The notes under the pieces were generated by a model. The model ran no database searches and had not been told where the DNA came from. It was given only the letters and a program-made list of their open reading frames with translations. Positions 25,897 through 34,364 of a stretch of DNA of 51,903 bases are shown one piece after another. The position numbers and the translations under genes were made by a program. Position 1 is the first letter of the stretch; the number at the start of each line of letters is the position of its first letter. The stretch lies in NCBI GenBank assembly GCA_017532085.1, contig JAFXJT010000028.1:1-51903 (forward strand), read 5' to 3'. This stretch comes from Oscillospiraceae bacterium. Its GTDB lineage: Bacteria > Bacillota > Clostridia > Oscillospirales > Ruminococcaceae.

Positions 25897-26937
25897 TTAT
25901 GCATCCTCATCCGCCTTGGGCACACCCATGGAATCCTTGATGATGACTCTGCCGGGAATGACATGGCGGGATGCGGGCCTTGTGGGATTTTCCAGTCTCG
26001 CCAGCAGCAAGGTAACGGCAGTATGCGCCATTTCCGTCAGATCCACCTCAACCGTGGTAATCGCAGGCACACACATATCCGATACAGTATAATTATCATA
26101 TCCGGTGACGGAAATATCCTCCGGAATCCGATATCCCAGCCGCTGCAGCTCTGCAATCACACGAAATGCCGTTTCATCGCAATTACATACAAAAGCAGTG
26201 GGCATTTCTTCGGGATAATCCAGATTCTGCAGCACCGTGCCATCTGCAAGACGGTCGTCCAGAGTCCATTCCGCACGATAGGGCAGGCCATGCTCCATCA
26301 GACATTTGACATATCCGAGAAAACGATCGTGAATGCTGCTTGTTGCCGTCACGGTACCGATAAAACCGATCTTCTTATGTCCCAGCATCACCAGCTGATC
26401 GGTCATCAGATAGCTGTCATAATAGTTATCGGAGATCACCGCATCAATATCACTGTGTTTATCGTAAAAATCCAAAAACAAAACCGGAAGATGCACACCG
26501 GCAAGCTTATCCAGATAGGCACGGGAAAGCTGTCCTACCACAATGAGTCCCCTCACCTGCCGTTCTGCCACAATCCTCGGAAGCACACAATTGCGTTCAT
26601 CCTCTGCCGAAACGCTCTCATACACCGAATACAGATTGCACTGTGTCAGCTCCTTGGAAACGCCTGCGGTCAAAAACCAGTAAAAGGTACCTCTGGGACC
26701 CACAAACCGCTCGCTGGTGAGAATGCCGATGCTGCCGCTTTCCATAACCGGCCGTTCCGTTGCTTTTCTTACCGATCGCGGTGCCGATGGACGGTATCCC
26801 AGCTCCGATGCACGTGCACGAATCTTACGGCGCATTTCATCACTGACGCCGCCTCTGCCATTGAGCGCATTGGAAACGGTAACAACACTGACGCCAAGCT
26901 CCTTGGCGATATCCGACATCCGTATGCCGTTCTTCAT
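25897..26937 (-). CDS. LacI family transcriptional regulator
   Basis: A protein of 346 residues. The N-terminal helix-turn-helix and hinge (RMSDIAKELGVSVVTVSNALNGRGGVSDEMRRKI, about residues 6-40) are canonical. The rest is a periplasmic-binding-protein-like sensor domain with the family's closing stretch TGYDNYTVSDMCVPAITTVEVDL, suggesting a sugar effector. The target is not evident: the gene ends upstream of the pilus operon promoter, and the genes on its other side encode exported proteins. ATAGGAGG stands before the start. Confidence 0.9.
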   Translation of the reverse strand: MKNGIRMSDIAKELGVSVVTVSNALNGRGGVSDEMRRKIRARASELGYRPSAPRSVRKATERPVMESGSIGILTSERFVGPRGTFYWFLTAGVSKELTQCNLYSVYESVSAEDERNCVLPRIVAERQVRGLIVVGQLSRAYLDKLAGVHLPVLFLDFYDKHSDIDAVISDNYYDSYLMTDQLVMLGHKKIGFIGTVTATSSIHDRFLGYVKCLMEHGLPYRAEWTLDDRLADGTVLQNLDYPEEMPTAFVCNCDETAFRVIAELQRLGYRIPEDISVTGYDNYTVSDMCVPAITTVEVDLTEMAHTAVTLLLARLENPTRPASRHVIPGRVIIKDSMGVPKADEDA

Positions 26938-26964
26938 GACGAAAGCCTCCTATCGTTTCCGCAT

Positions 26965-27046
26965 CACTGTGCCGATGCGATGTGCTATATACTATTATAA
27001 TGCATCCCATACACAGTGAGTCTCAGCAGGATTGCTTCCGCAATCC
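26965..27046 (-). other. Structured leader of the LacI-type gene
   Basis: CACTGTG and CACAGTG (26965-26971 and 27012-27018) form an inverted pair around a second minus-10-like TATAAT at 26999-26994. Beside it GGATTGC and GCAATCC (27029-27035 and 27040-27046) form an exact 7-bp hairpin with a GGAA tetraloop on the minus strand. It could be an autoregulatory site. Confidence 0.45.
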
Positions 27047-27073
27047 CCACCGGAATCCACTTGGATTCGACTT

Positions 27074-27102
27074 ATTATACCATATCTTTTCAAATTTGTA
27101 AA
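27074..27102 (-). promoter_or_regulatory. Promoter of the LacI-type gene
   Basis: On the minus strand TTTACA (27102-27097) and TATAAT (27079-27074) have a 17-base spacer. Confidence 0.65.
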
Positions 27103-27343
27103 TACCAGATTGAAAAAAACTTTCCGTATAATTCCAGTAAAGTTAACACATTGTTTTCCCTTAATTTGTCCCCGCAGTAAAATAATGCAGATGTATGCCG
27201 GAATTTTGCTTTCTTGTTAGCATTCTATGTGGACAAATCTCTGTACATACCCTCTTACGGCTCGGTGATTTGATGATTTTTCCGACGATTTCTCGGATGA
27301 TTTAACAAAATTTGTAGCAATATGCAATCCACACCGAACCGAA

Positions 27344-27383
27344 ACAGGAATCTTTGTATAGTTTGCCACTTGCGAATTCCTGT
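27344..27383. repeat. Inverted repeat upstream of the lipoprotein gene
   Basis: ACAGGAAT at 27344-27351 and ATTCCTGT at 27376-27383 flank 24 bases. The right arm touches a minus-10-like TAAAAT, so regulator binding there would block transcription. Confidence 0.5.
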
Positions 27384-27475
27384 AAAATAGTGTACCATTA
27401 TCCTATGATGCTGTGTGCCATTGCCTAAATGGAACACGTTTCATCAGAGATAAAACATTGATTGAAAGAGGTTGA

Positions 27476-28261
27476 ATGTCCATGACCAGATCCAAAAAGC
27501 TGCTGGCTTCTGCTTTTGCAGCCATGATGATGCTTTCCGTATGCACTGCCTGCGACAGCAGCAGCAGCGAACCGGAGACCACCACCACCACTACAACTAC
27601 CACAACCACTGCCGCTACCGTGGCAACACAGGCAACCGAGCCTCCGAAAATTGAGGATGCCATCGAAGCCAAAGCCGGTGATGCCATTCTTTACATGGTC
27701 GATGCCGGTTGGTATGTCACATATGACGGCACCAAAAACACCAAAATGACCTATGGCGCAGGCGTTGCTCCCATTACCGGCAACGGCGATTACACCGTCA
27801 GTGTATCCTCCGATACCAACGGCTGCCGCTATGACTGCACCAGCGATGTCAACGGCGAGCTGGTGACCGGCGGCATCGATTTCGCTGCCGTTAAGGTATT
27901 TGAAGGCACCACGCTCTATCCCAATATGTGCATTGAGATCAAGGAGATCCGTATTGACGGCAAAGCCATCGAGCTGAAAGCCAAAAACTACACCTCCTCC
28001 GATGACGGCAAGGAAATGCGTGCCAACATCTATAACAAGTGGGTTCCTGCTCTGCCCGATGATGCAAGAGATCCCGAAGGCAACCATGTCACGGATTTCA
28101 ACACATACAATCCCATCATCGTCCATGCCGATGATTTCAAATCCTGGAAAACCATCGAGGTCGATTTCACCGTTACCGGCATCGATGGCGAAGGCGGCAC
28201 CACCAATCCCGATGAGGGAGCAGGTACCGGCGATACCACAACCACTGCCGCTGCTGAGTGA
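27476..28261 (+). CDS. Predicted lipoprotein with carbohydrate-binding-like domain
   Basis: A protein of 261 residues. The N-terminal hydrophobic stretch ends at Cys26 after CTA; the lipobox is imperfect. A run of about ten Thr (36-45) follows. The domain at about 58-240 is beta-rich, with YMVDAGWYVTYDGT, ITGNGDYTVSVSSD and YNKWVPALPDD. It resembles jelly-roll, CBM-like domains common in secreted proteins of ruminococci and Lachnospiraceae, but I cannot assign a family. A second short Thr run closes the protein. The gene is monocistronic, with its own terminator. Confidence 0.72.
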   Translation: MSMTRSKKLLASAFAAMMMLSVCTACDSSSSEPETTTTTTTTTTTAATVATQATEPPKIEDAIEAKAGDAILYMVDAGWYVTYDGTKNTKMTYGAGVAPITGNGDYTVSVSSDTNGCRYDCTSDVNGELVTGGIDFAAVKVFEGTTLYPNMCIEIKEIRIDGKAIELKAKNYTSSDDGKEMRANIYNKWVPALPDDARDPEGNHVTDFNTYNPIIVHADDFKSWKTIEVDFTVTGIDGEGGTTNPDEGAGTGDTTTTAAAE

Positions 28262-28296
28262 TCGGTGTGGATCCCACTTCCGCAAGCAACATCTCG

Positions 28297-28336
28297 AAAG
28301 GCAATGCACACTGACTGCATTGCCTTTCTTTTTTCC
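28297..28336 (+). terminator. Terminator after the lipoprotein gene
   Basis: AAAGGCAATGCA and TGCATTGCCTTT pair exactly over 12 bp and are followed by CTTTTTT. Confidence 0.92.
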
Positions 28337-28377
28337 AAAGACAGCACAATAAGACAGTATTAGGTCGCAATACTGCG

Positions 28378-28406
28378 TTGACAGCACGGAAAAACTCTGT
28401 TATCCT
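28378..28406 (+). promoter_or_regulatory. Promoter of the M6-type peptidase gene
   Basis: TTGACA at 28378-28383 and TATCCT at 28401-28406 are separated by 17 bases. Confidence 0.75.
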
Positions 28407-28443
28407 ATAGCTATACGATTGGACATACGAAGGAGGAGACTCT

Positions 28444-29949
28444 ATGCAACACCCTCGTTTTCAAAAGCTGATGGCGATTGCTTCGGCAGCGCTCCTGACC
28501 GCTATGCTGCTCCCGCTGCATGCTTCCGCTGCCACAGAGCAGATCCTTGTGGGCTATTACGGCGATGTGAATCTGGACGGCACGGTCACTGCCGTGGATG
28601 CAGCACTGCTCAGCCGCCACCTTGTGGGTATCGAATCCATCACCGATTCCGAAGCCGCTTTGCGCAGCGATCTGGATCATAACGGAATGCTCAATGCCAT
28701 AGATCTTTCTCTACTGAAGCAGGGCATCCTGAATGGACTGACCTTTGAAGGCATCTATGAAGAAATCGAGGTGCCTGATCCGGAACTGATTGATGCACCT
28801 GTGAAGGCAATCCATCCTGCAGTCCCCAGCATCGGAGAGCCTCGTATTCTCCTGGTGACTGTCAATTTCCCCGACTGCGCTTTCAACGAGGGCTATTCGA
28901 CGCAGCAGGTACATGATCTGGTGTTCGGACCCGATCAGCCCGATTCCCGCTTCTATCCCATGGAAACCATTTCGGGCTATTATCAGCGTGCCTCCTATGG
29001 CAGACTCCATCTGCAGGGCGAGGTATATACCTACACCGTATCCCGCAGTATTCACAGCTATGTGGGCAATGCGGACAGCCTGGTGGATGAGGTGCTTGCC
29101 GGTCTGGATGCGCAGATTGATTATACCCGATTCGATGCGAATCAAAATCATGCCATGGATACGCTGCTGCTGGCTTTGCCCGGCTCTGCCAGTACCGATG
29201 ACTGGTGGCCTTGCTCCGGCGGCTATTACAGCGGCAAGTATTTCGATGGTGTGACACTGGATAATCTTTGCATCGGCGGTTGGGCGCTCAGCGATGTGGA
29301 AGGCTTTAACAGCACCTGGATTCATGAGCTTGGACACGCAATGGGTCTGCCGGACTATTACAAATACGAAAACACCGAAAACGGCTACTACGGACTCAAC
29401 GGCGATGCAGGACTGGAAATGATGGATGATGCCTTTGGTGATATGAGCGCTTTTTCCAAGCTGATGCTGGGTTGGTATCAGACCGATGAAGTCATGGTAT
29501 ATCAAGGCGGCACACAAACCTATCAGCTCAGATCCTCTCAGCAGGCTCCAAACTGCATCGTCATCCCCAGAGGCGATCTCAACGGCTATCTCAGCGAATA
29601 TTTTGTTGTGGAATTCGCTACCTATGAGTCCAATAACATCAATTGGCAATTCCGCGGCGGCGGCATTCGGGTTCTGCACTGTCAAGCAGAGGTCACCGAG
29701 GGCTGGTGGGGACCCGAATTCAAATATAACAACTATGGAATGCACTATGATTCCAGCAATCAAAAGCAGCGTGTGCTGCGGTTAGTCAACGAAGGCAACG
29801 GCTTCTTCGGACAGGGCGCTGTGATCAACAATGCAGTTAACGGCTTTGCCTGGTATGATGCCAACGGCTATCAGACCGTAAATCCCGGCATTACCATTAC
29901 TGTCGGTGCTCTTGCAGATGGTGCCTATACCGTAACCATCACCCAATAA
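28444..29949 (+). CDS. Secreted M6-type metallopeptidase with N-terminal dockerin
   Basis: A protein of 501 residues. A signal peptide (1-30) is followed at once by a type I dockerin (about 40-98), with loops GDVNLDG and SDLDHNG. The catalytic part resembles the immune-inhibitor-A (M6) family: the zinc motif HELGH at 294-298, with Asp304 in MGLPDYY, inside a domain spanning about 130-350. A beta-rich C-terminal domain follows. The dockerin predicts that a protease is docked on the cellulosome. AAGGAGGAG precedes the start. Confidence 0.88.
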   Translation: MQHPRFQKLMAIASAALLTAMLLPLHASAATEQILVGYYGDVNLDGTVTAVDAALLSRHLVGIESITDSEAALRSDLDHNGMLNAIDLSLLKQGILNGLTFEGIYEEIEVPDPELIDAPVKAIHPAVPSIGEPRILLVTVNFPDCAFNEGYSTQQVHDLVFGPDQPDSRFYPMETISGYYQRASYGRLHLQGEVYTYTVSRSIHSYVGNADSLVDEVLAGLDAQIDYTRFDANQNHAMDTLLLALPGSASTDDWWPCSGGYYSGKYFDGVTLDNLCIGGWALSDVEGFNSTWIHELGHAMGLPDYYKYENTENGYYGLNGDAGLEMMDDAFGDMSAFSKLMLGWYQTDEVMVYQGGTQTYQLRSSQQAPNCIVIPRGDLNGYLSEYFVVEFATYESNNINWQFRGGGIRVLHCQAEVTEGWWGPEFKYNNYGMHYDSSNQKQRVLRLVNEGNGFFGQGAVINNAVNGFAWYDANGYQTVNPGITITVGALADGAYTVTITQ

Positions 29950-29971
29950 CAGCCTCATAATCGACACAGAC

Positions 29972-30006
29972 AGGGCACAGCGATCTGATCTCCCGCTGCG
30001 CCCTGC
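29972..30006 (+). other. Hairpin downstream of the M6-type gene
   Basis: CAGGGC with CAGCG pairs with CGCTG and GCCCTG over about 11 bp, one interruption. No T-run follows; the true terminator comes next. Confidence 0.5.
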
Positions 30007-30028
30007 ACATTCTATCCAAAACGATTGA

Positions 30029-30066
30029 AAGCCCCGATTTTCCATGAAAAATCGGGGCTTCTTTTC
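30029..30066 (+). terminator. Terminator shared by two convergent genes
   Basis: AAGCCCCGATTTT pairs with AAAATCGGGGCTT and is followed by CTTTT. It also faces the end of the minus-strand gene at 30100. Confidence 0.88.
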
Positions 30067-30099
30067 TGCATATTGAGTTTCTGCGGAATCGGTACGGTA

Positions 30100-31089
30100 T
30101 CATTGCACCACAGAACAGGTCGTCAGCGGATGCGTAGACTGCACCGTCAGCTTCACCTGTGCAAAGCTGTTTGCCGGAATCTGCTCACTGTAATACACCG
30201 TAATGGTATTGCCTGCATAACCGATTTTGGAGGAATACAGCGCATCCTTTACGCTGACAAATTTGCCTTCGTTGGGACAGGAAATCCGAAGCGTAAGGGA
30301 ACGGCAAGTTGCCGTGCCGCTGTTGAGAATCTGTACATTCACAGTCTGGGTATAAACCCCATCCTTCTCGGTCACATTTGACACATGGGGATTGAAATAC
30401 TCAAGCTTTGTTTTGGAAGCGGTTGTAGTCGTAGTAGTCGTGGTGGTGCTGAGCTTGGTTGTCGATACTGTGGTGGTCAGCGTTGTCGATGTACGGACGG
30501 TAGTCGTCACCGTGGTTGTGGTTTTCGTGGAGGCAGAGGTGGATTTCGTAGTCGTAACTGCAGTTTGGGAGGTTGTGGCGTTTGTGGTGCTGCTCCCTGC
30601 TGCGGTTGACTGGGTATCGGAAGAAGCCTCTGTCTGCAGAGCGGAATCCTCTGTCAACAGCGGCGTGGAGGCGATCTCATTGTCCTCCGGAAATGTGGTA
30701 GGCGTCGTGGAAACATAGCTCTGTACCGTAGATGAGGTGGTAGGTGTTGTGCCGCCGCCCTCAACCTCCTGCTTCGTGACATCGGTGCTGCTGGCATCCG
30801 TTGTAGGCATTGAAACGGGAGCTTCCTCGCCCTGTGTCTGCTGCGGATCCCGCATTGCAGAATCATCATAGCCGAATCGTATGCCGCAAACCAATGCCGT
30901 CACAAAAACCGCACCCAATACCACAAATACCATGGAGCGCTTGCAATGATGAATGATTTCTGAAATATTGACACCCCGATGACCCAGTGCCTTCCGCTGC
31001 TCACGCATAAAGGATTCTGTTGCACGTCCCAGATTGTCGATATCCGAAAAATCCATCTTGGAGCGATCAGGTTTTGTCGTCTGACTCAT
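30100..31089 (-). CDS. Membrane-anchored surface protein with Thr-rich stalk
   Basis: A protein of 329 residues. A cytosolic tail of about 50 residues precedes one membrane helix (about 53-72). A stalk of about 130 residues (95-225) is dominated by Thr and Ser, including nine Thr in a row. The C-terminal domain (about 228-329) is beta-rich, with YTQTVNVQILNSGTATCRSLTLRIS and a pair of Cys, like an Ig-type or CBM-like fold. No enzyme motif is seen. The design suggests a domain displayed outside the membrane on a glycosylatable stalk. AAAGGGGG stands before the start. Confidence 0.75.
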   Translation of the reverse strand: MSQTTKPDRSKMDFSDIDNLGRATESFMREQRKALGHRGVNISEIIHHCKRSMVFVVLGAVFVTALVCGIRFGYDDSAMRDPQQTQGEEAPVSMPTTDASSTDVTKQEVEGGGTTPTTSSTVQSYVSTTPTTFPEDNEIASTPLLTEDSALQTEASSDTQSTAAGSSTTNATTSQTAVTTTKSTSASTKTTTTVTTTVRTSTTLTTTVSTTKLSTTTTTTTTTASKTKLEYFNPHVSNVTEKDGVYTQTVNVQILNSGTATCRSLTLRISCPNEGKFVSVKDALYSSKIGYAGNTITVYYSEQIPANSFAQVKLTVQSTHPLTTCSVVQ

Positions 31090-31252
31090 AAAGGCATCCC
31101 CCTTTCACAGCGCCGCGTGATTTCCGGTTCGATGCGATGCACCGAAACACACAAAAAACTGCTGCACCTGTAATTTGTTAACAGTGGCACGTATTATACC
31201 ACGAGTATAGCTAATTGCCGCACAATAGCCGAATTCTTTCATTTCCATGTTT

Positions 31253-31281
31253 AGAATACCACAAAAGCAGCAATTTGTCAA
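31253..31281 (-). promoter_or_regulatory. Promoter of the surface protein gene
   Basis: On the minus strand TTGACA (31281-31276) and TATTCT (31258-31253) have a 17-base spacer. Confidence 0.7.
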
Positions 31282-31430
31282 TGATATTTCAAGGTGAGCG
31301 GTTTTTTTTGGATAATTAGCCAAATGTTAAGGCGACTCGCTGTATAATTTGACGAGAGAAATCTGTCGAAATCTGCCGCCTTCAGAATCCCCCATATCAC
31401 AAAGCATCTTCGATATGGAGGCAAAGACAT

Positions 31431-31463
31431 AAAAAAACATCCCATACAACCTGTATGAGATGT
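31431..31463 (-). terminator. Terminator of the tRNA operon
   Basis: On the minus strand ACATC-CATAC pairs with GTATG-GATGT and is followed by seven T. Confidence 0.85.
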
Positions 31464-31472
31464 CATTTGGAA

Positions 31473-31547
31473 GGCGGGAGATGGGACTCGAACCCACGAT
31501 CTTCGGGACCACAATCCGACGCTTTAACCAGCTAAGCTACACCCGCC
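31473..31547 (-). tRNA. tRNA-His (GTG), with two stem mismatches
   Basis: The cloverleaf starts GGCGGGTG with the extra 5' G typical of tRNA-His and has anticodon GTG in the loop TTGTGGT. The T-loop is TTCGAGT. Two pairs are broken: U6 faces U67 in the acceptor stem, and A31 faces C39 at the top of the anticodon stem. CCA is not encoded. It is the last gene of a three-tRNA run. Confidence 0.9.
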
Positions 31548-31597
31548 ATATGCGGAAACAGACTGCCATGGACTGCTCCCGATTTTTAAGTAATTGG

Positions 31598-31671
31598 CAC
31601 GCCTTATTGGATTCGAACCAATGACTTACTGCTTAGAAGGCAGTTACTCTATCCAGCTGAGTTAAAGGCGC
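31598..31671 (-). tRNA. tRNA-Arg (TCT)
   Basis: A complete cloverleaf: the acceptor stem GCGCCTT pairs with AAGGCGT, the anticodon stem ACTGC with GCAGT, and the loop CTTCTAA gives anticodon TCT. CCA is not encoded. Confidence 0.95.
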
Positions 31672-31676
31672 ATTGG

Positions 31677-31747
<71 letters not shown>

Positions 31748-31801
31748 AAAGCAGATTGCACAGAGATGCGCTGCCCCAGCACTGCCAGCACTGCGAAATC
31801 T

Positions 31802-31830
31802 ATTGTATCACATTTGTATGGATTTGTCAA
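31802..31830 (-). promoter_or_regulatory. Promoter of the tRNA operon
   Basis: On the minus strand TTGACA (31830-31825) and TACAAT (31807-31802) have a 17-base spacer. Confidence 0.85.
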
Positions 31831-31909
31831 GGGTAATTTTCAAAAAAATCTGCCGATTCCAAGTTCTCTCACGGAATTTGGGGGAATGCGCATATTTTTT
31901 TTGAGAGAA

Positions 31910-31938
31910 TTGACAATTTTGTGGTTTTTTGCTATAAT
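31910..31938 (+). promoter_or_regulatory. Promoter of the GGDEF-like gene
   Basis: TTGACA at 31910-31915 and TATAAT at 31933-31938, spaced 17, match the consensus perfectly. It is divergent from the tRNA promoter. Confidence 0.88.
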
Positions 31939-31978
31939 GTGGTTACTTATGGTTTGATCCCAAAGGAGGCATCCGATC

Positions 31979-33787
31979 ATGGCAATTCTGGAAGAATGGC
32001 AAAAACATGGACAAGGGCTTGGCTGTGTCACCACCGATGCCCATTTCCATATGCAATATGCCGATGCTGCATATTTCCATTATTTTGGCAATGATGTGAT
32101 TTATTCGATTTTGCGTACCGTTCATGAAGCCGACAGCGAACGTCTGGTGGAGGTGGCGCACAGTCTGCGGGATGGCCAGCTGGAACAGCTCGTGCTGCGG
32201 ATGCGGGGGCGCTCTGCCGATTGGCGCTGGATGCTGGTTTGGCTGACTGCACACGGCGATGGCGAACAGCGCCGCTATCAGCTGCGAATCTCCGATGTAT
32301 TCCGGTTACAGCGGCTGCTGATGGAAACCGCCCGTGAAAACACGGATTTTCGCTTTTATCTGAATTTGATGCGGGATCTGACCTTCCGCTATTCCTTCCT
32401 CACCCGCCGTTTGCAGATTGCAGTACACGATTGCTGCCGCGAGCGCATCCTCACCGATATGCTGCTGGAGGATTGGAAGCAGCAGGCGATCGAAAAGAAC
32501 ATGATTGTCAAAGAAGATATCCCAAAGCTTGAAAAGCTCTGCAAAGAGATGGAAAACGGCGAAAGCCGCTTCCAGTGCGAGCTGGAAACCAGCCTCTGCT
32601 CCATGGGACGCAGAATGGAATATTGCTGCTTCCGCGGGGTCACACGCAGCGATGCTCCCGGTGAACGCACAGTTCTGGGCACCATTTCCTTTTTGCATTC
32701 CAAATATAAATCCAAAGAGCCAAGCTGGCTGCAGGAGGCTACCAGAGATCCGGCAACGGATCTGCTGAATAAAAACGCAATCACCTCCCATGCCAAATCT
32801 GTTTTGGCAGCACAGCCCGAAGGCATGGTCAGTCTGGTGCTCCTCAATGTGGATGAGTTCAAAGAGGTCAACGATCGCTATGGACATTTATTCGGTGATG
32901 AAGTGCTGTTCACCATGGCACATATCCTGCAGACCGAGCTGGGTACCAGAGGCGTTGCAGGACGTATTGGCGGCGGTATGTTTCTGCTGGTTTTGGAAGG
33001 CATTGCCGATGAAACCGATCTGCGAGGCATTCTGCGTGCCATCCGCACCAAATTTGAATGGGCTTGGGAGCAGGCCTCTGCCGATGCAACGCATCCTCGT
33101 GTGACCTGCTCCATGGGAGCCGCCTGCTATCCCATTGATGCAAAATCCTATGAAAAGCTGTTCATGCAGGCTGATAAAGCCTTATATATCGCCTGCGAAA
33201 AAGGACATAACCGCTATGTCATTTATGATGTCCGCAAGCATGGTGAGGCAGTCCCCAATCGGGAACGCTCCGTGGCAGATCTTTATGCCAACGGTGCAGC
33301 CTCAGCCCAAAGCAAGGCGGGCTTTGTGGCAGCGACAGCACGTGCTTTGCTGCAGCAGCCGCTGCCTTCCATGCTGGATCTGATGAGCGGGATTGCCGAA
33401 CAGTTCGGCATTGACGGCATTCATATCTTTACCGCACCCGATTATCGGGCTGCATATAGCTGGGGACATCCCGTGAACGGTTCTGCCGCACTGCTGCTGC
33501 AATCGCCCTTGCTCTCCGGATTCCGTGAGGACGGCATCTGTGTCATTGACAATATCAATGCACTGGAAGGCGTTGCCGATGACGCACATCAATGGTTTTC
33601 CCATGAAAATGTACAGGGTGCGGTGCTCTATCGCTCCGAGCAGGACAGTGCTCCGGCAGCTTTGATCTCCTTTGCGCTGTTCGGCAGATTCCGAAAATGG
33701 AGCACGCCCGATGTCAATCATCTCACCGTGCTGGGCGGCATCCTTTCGGGACTCCTCACCATGCAGGAACCATCCGATCCGGCATGA
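31979..33787 (+). CDS. Degenerate GGDEF protein with sensor domains
   Basis: A protein of 602 residues with no membrane helix. The N-terminal 250 residues look like PAS-type sensor modules. A GGDEF-type domain spans about 252-410: VDEFKEVNDRYGHLFGDEVL (291-310) is canonical, but the active-site signature reads GGGMF (331-335) instead of GGDEF. Loss of the metal-binding acidic residues should abolish cyclase activity. The last 150 residues resemble a GAF domain. It may act as a GTP or c-di-GMP sensor. It has its own consensus promoter and terminator. Confidence 0.83.
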   Translation: MAILEEWQKHGQGLGCVTTDAHFHMQYADAAYFHYFGNDVIYSILRTVHEADSERLVEVAHSLRDGQLEQLVLRMRGRSADWRWMLVWLTAHGDGEQRRYQLRISDVFRLQRLLMETARENTDFRFYLNLMRDLTFRYSFLTRRLQIAVHDCCRERILTDMLLEDWKQQAIEKNMIVKEDIPKLEKLCKEMENGESRFQCELETSLCSMGRRMEYCCFRGVTRSDAPGERTVLGTISFLHSKYKSKEPSWLQEATRDPATDLLNKNAITSHAKSVLAAQPEGMVSLVLLNVDEFKEVNDRYGHLFGDEVLFTMAHILQTELGTRGVAGRIGGGMFLLVLEGIADETDLRGILRAIRTKFEWAWEQASADATHPRVTCSMGAACYPIDAKSYEKLFMQADKALYIACEKGHNRYVIYDVRKHGEAVPNRERSVADLYANGAASAQSKAGFVAATARALLQQPLPSMLDLMSGIAEQFGIDGIHIFTAPDYRAAYSWGHPVNGSAALLLQSPLLSGFREDGICVIDNINALEGVADDAHQWFSHENVQGAVLYRSEQDSAPAALISFALFGRFRKWSTPDVNHLTVLGGILSGLLTMQEPSDPA

Positions 33788-33800
33788 TAATCCGACAAAA

Positions 33801-33836
33801 AAGGCTGTATTCTCCATGGAATACAGCCCTTTTTTC
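33801..33836 (+). terminator. Terminator between convergent GGDEF-like gene and spoVS
   Basis: GGCTGTATTC pairs with GAATACAGCC and is followed by CTTTTTT. A-rich sequence precedes it, so it can serve both strands. Confidence 0.9.
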
Positions 33837-33856
33837 TTACTCATGTGCTTTTGCAT

Positions 33857-34117
33857 TTAACGAGGCTCACAAATCAGCTTGATTGCCGTTCTTTCCTCGC
33901 CATCGATTACCACACTGGCAAAGGCGGGAATACAGACCAGATCAATGCCGATGGGAGCAAGATATCCTCTTGCCACAGCAATGGATTTGATGGCCTGATT
34001 GGCTGCGCCGGCACCAACTGCCTGGACTTCCACAATACTGTGATCACGGATGACGCCTGCAATTGCGCCTGCAACCGAATTGGGCGACGAATGCGATGAA
34101 ACCTTCAGAATCTCCAT
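33857..34117 (-). CDS. spoVS: Stage V sporulation protein S
   Basis: A protein of 86 residues, close to the SpoVS family over its whole length: MEILKVSSHSSPNSVAGAIAGV, then GAGAANQAIKSIAVARGYLAP and IDGEERTAIKL. SpoVS is a small Alba-like dimeric protein needed for spore coat and late sporulation steps in Bacillus; homologues also occur in non-sporulating species. AAAGGAG fixes the start at 34117. It has its own promoter about 90 bases upstream. Confidence 0.94.
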   Translation of the reverse strand: MEILKVSSHSSPNSVAGAIAGVIRDHSIVEVQAVGAGAANQAIKSIAVARGYLAPIGIDLVCIPAFASVVIDGEERTAIKLICEPR

Positions 34118-34204
34118 AGCGTAAGCTCCTTTCAAAATGTGATTGTAAGATACTTGCGAAAGGGTTTGACCCATTTGTAGCGAAACGTCTGGTATGCTAC
34201 TTTT

Positions 34205-34233
34205 AGTATAAAGTATTTTTCACATTCTGTCAA
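34205..34233 (-). promoter_or_regulatory. Promoter of spoVS
   Basis: On the minus strand TTGACA (34233-34228) and TATACT (34210-34205) have a 17-base spacer. Confidence 0.8.
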
Positions 34234-34364
34234 GTGTTCTGGATAATTTTGTGGAATTGCCGATATTTAGTTTATAGAATCTGTGCAAGAACCACAAACC
34301 ATAGTATACTATATGGAATAACTAAAGTTCCTTTTACAATTCTTTGCCGCAGCCGGTCGGACAT

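Larger units (their letters stand above)
26938..27475. other. Divergent regulatory region between lacI-type gene and lipoprotein gene
   Basis: No gene is seen. The leftward half holds the structured leader and promoter of the regulator. The rightward half holds an inverted repeat overlapping the likely lipoprotein promoter. The middle (about 27110-27340) is AT-rich with nothing I can name. Confidence 0.6.
31090..31472. other. Intergenic stretch between surface protein gene and tRNA operon
   Basis: The stretch holds the promoter of the surface protein gene with a leader of about 155 nt, an extended minus-10-like element near 31200, a 7-bp hairpin (CCATATC with GATATGG, about 31392-31418), and the tRNA operon terminator. 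No gene is supported. Confidence 0.6.
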
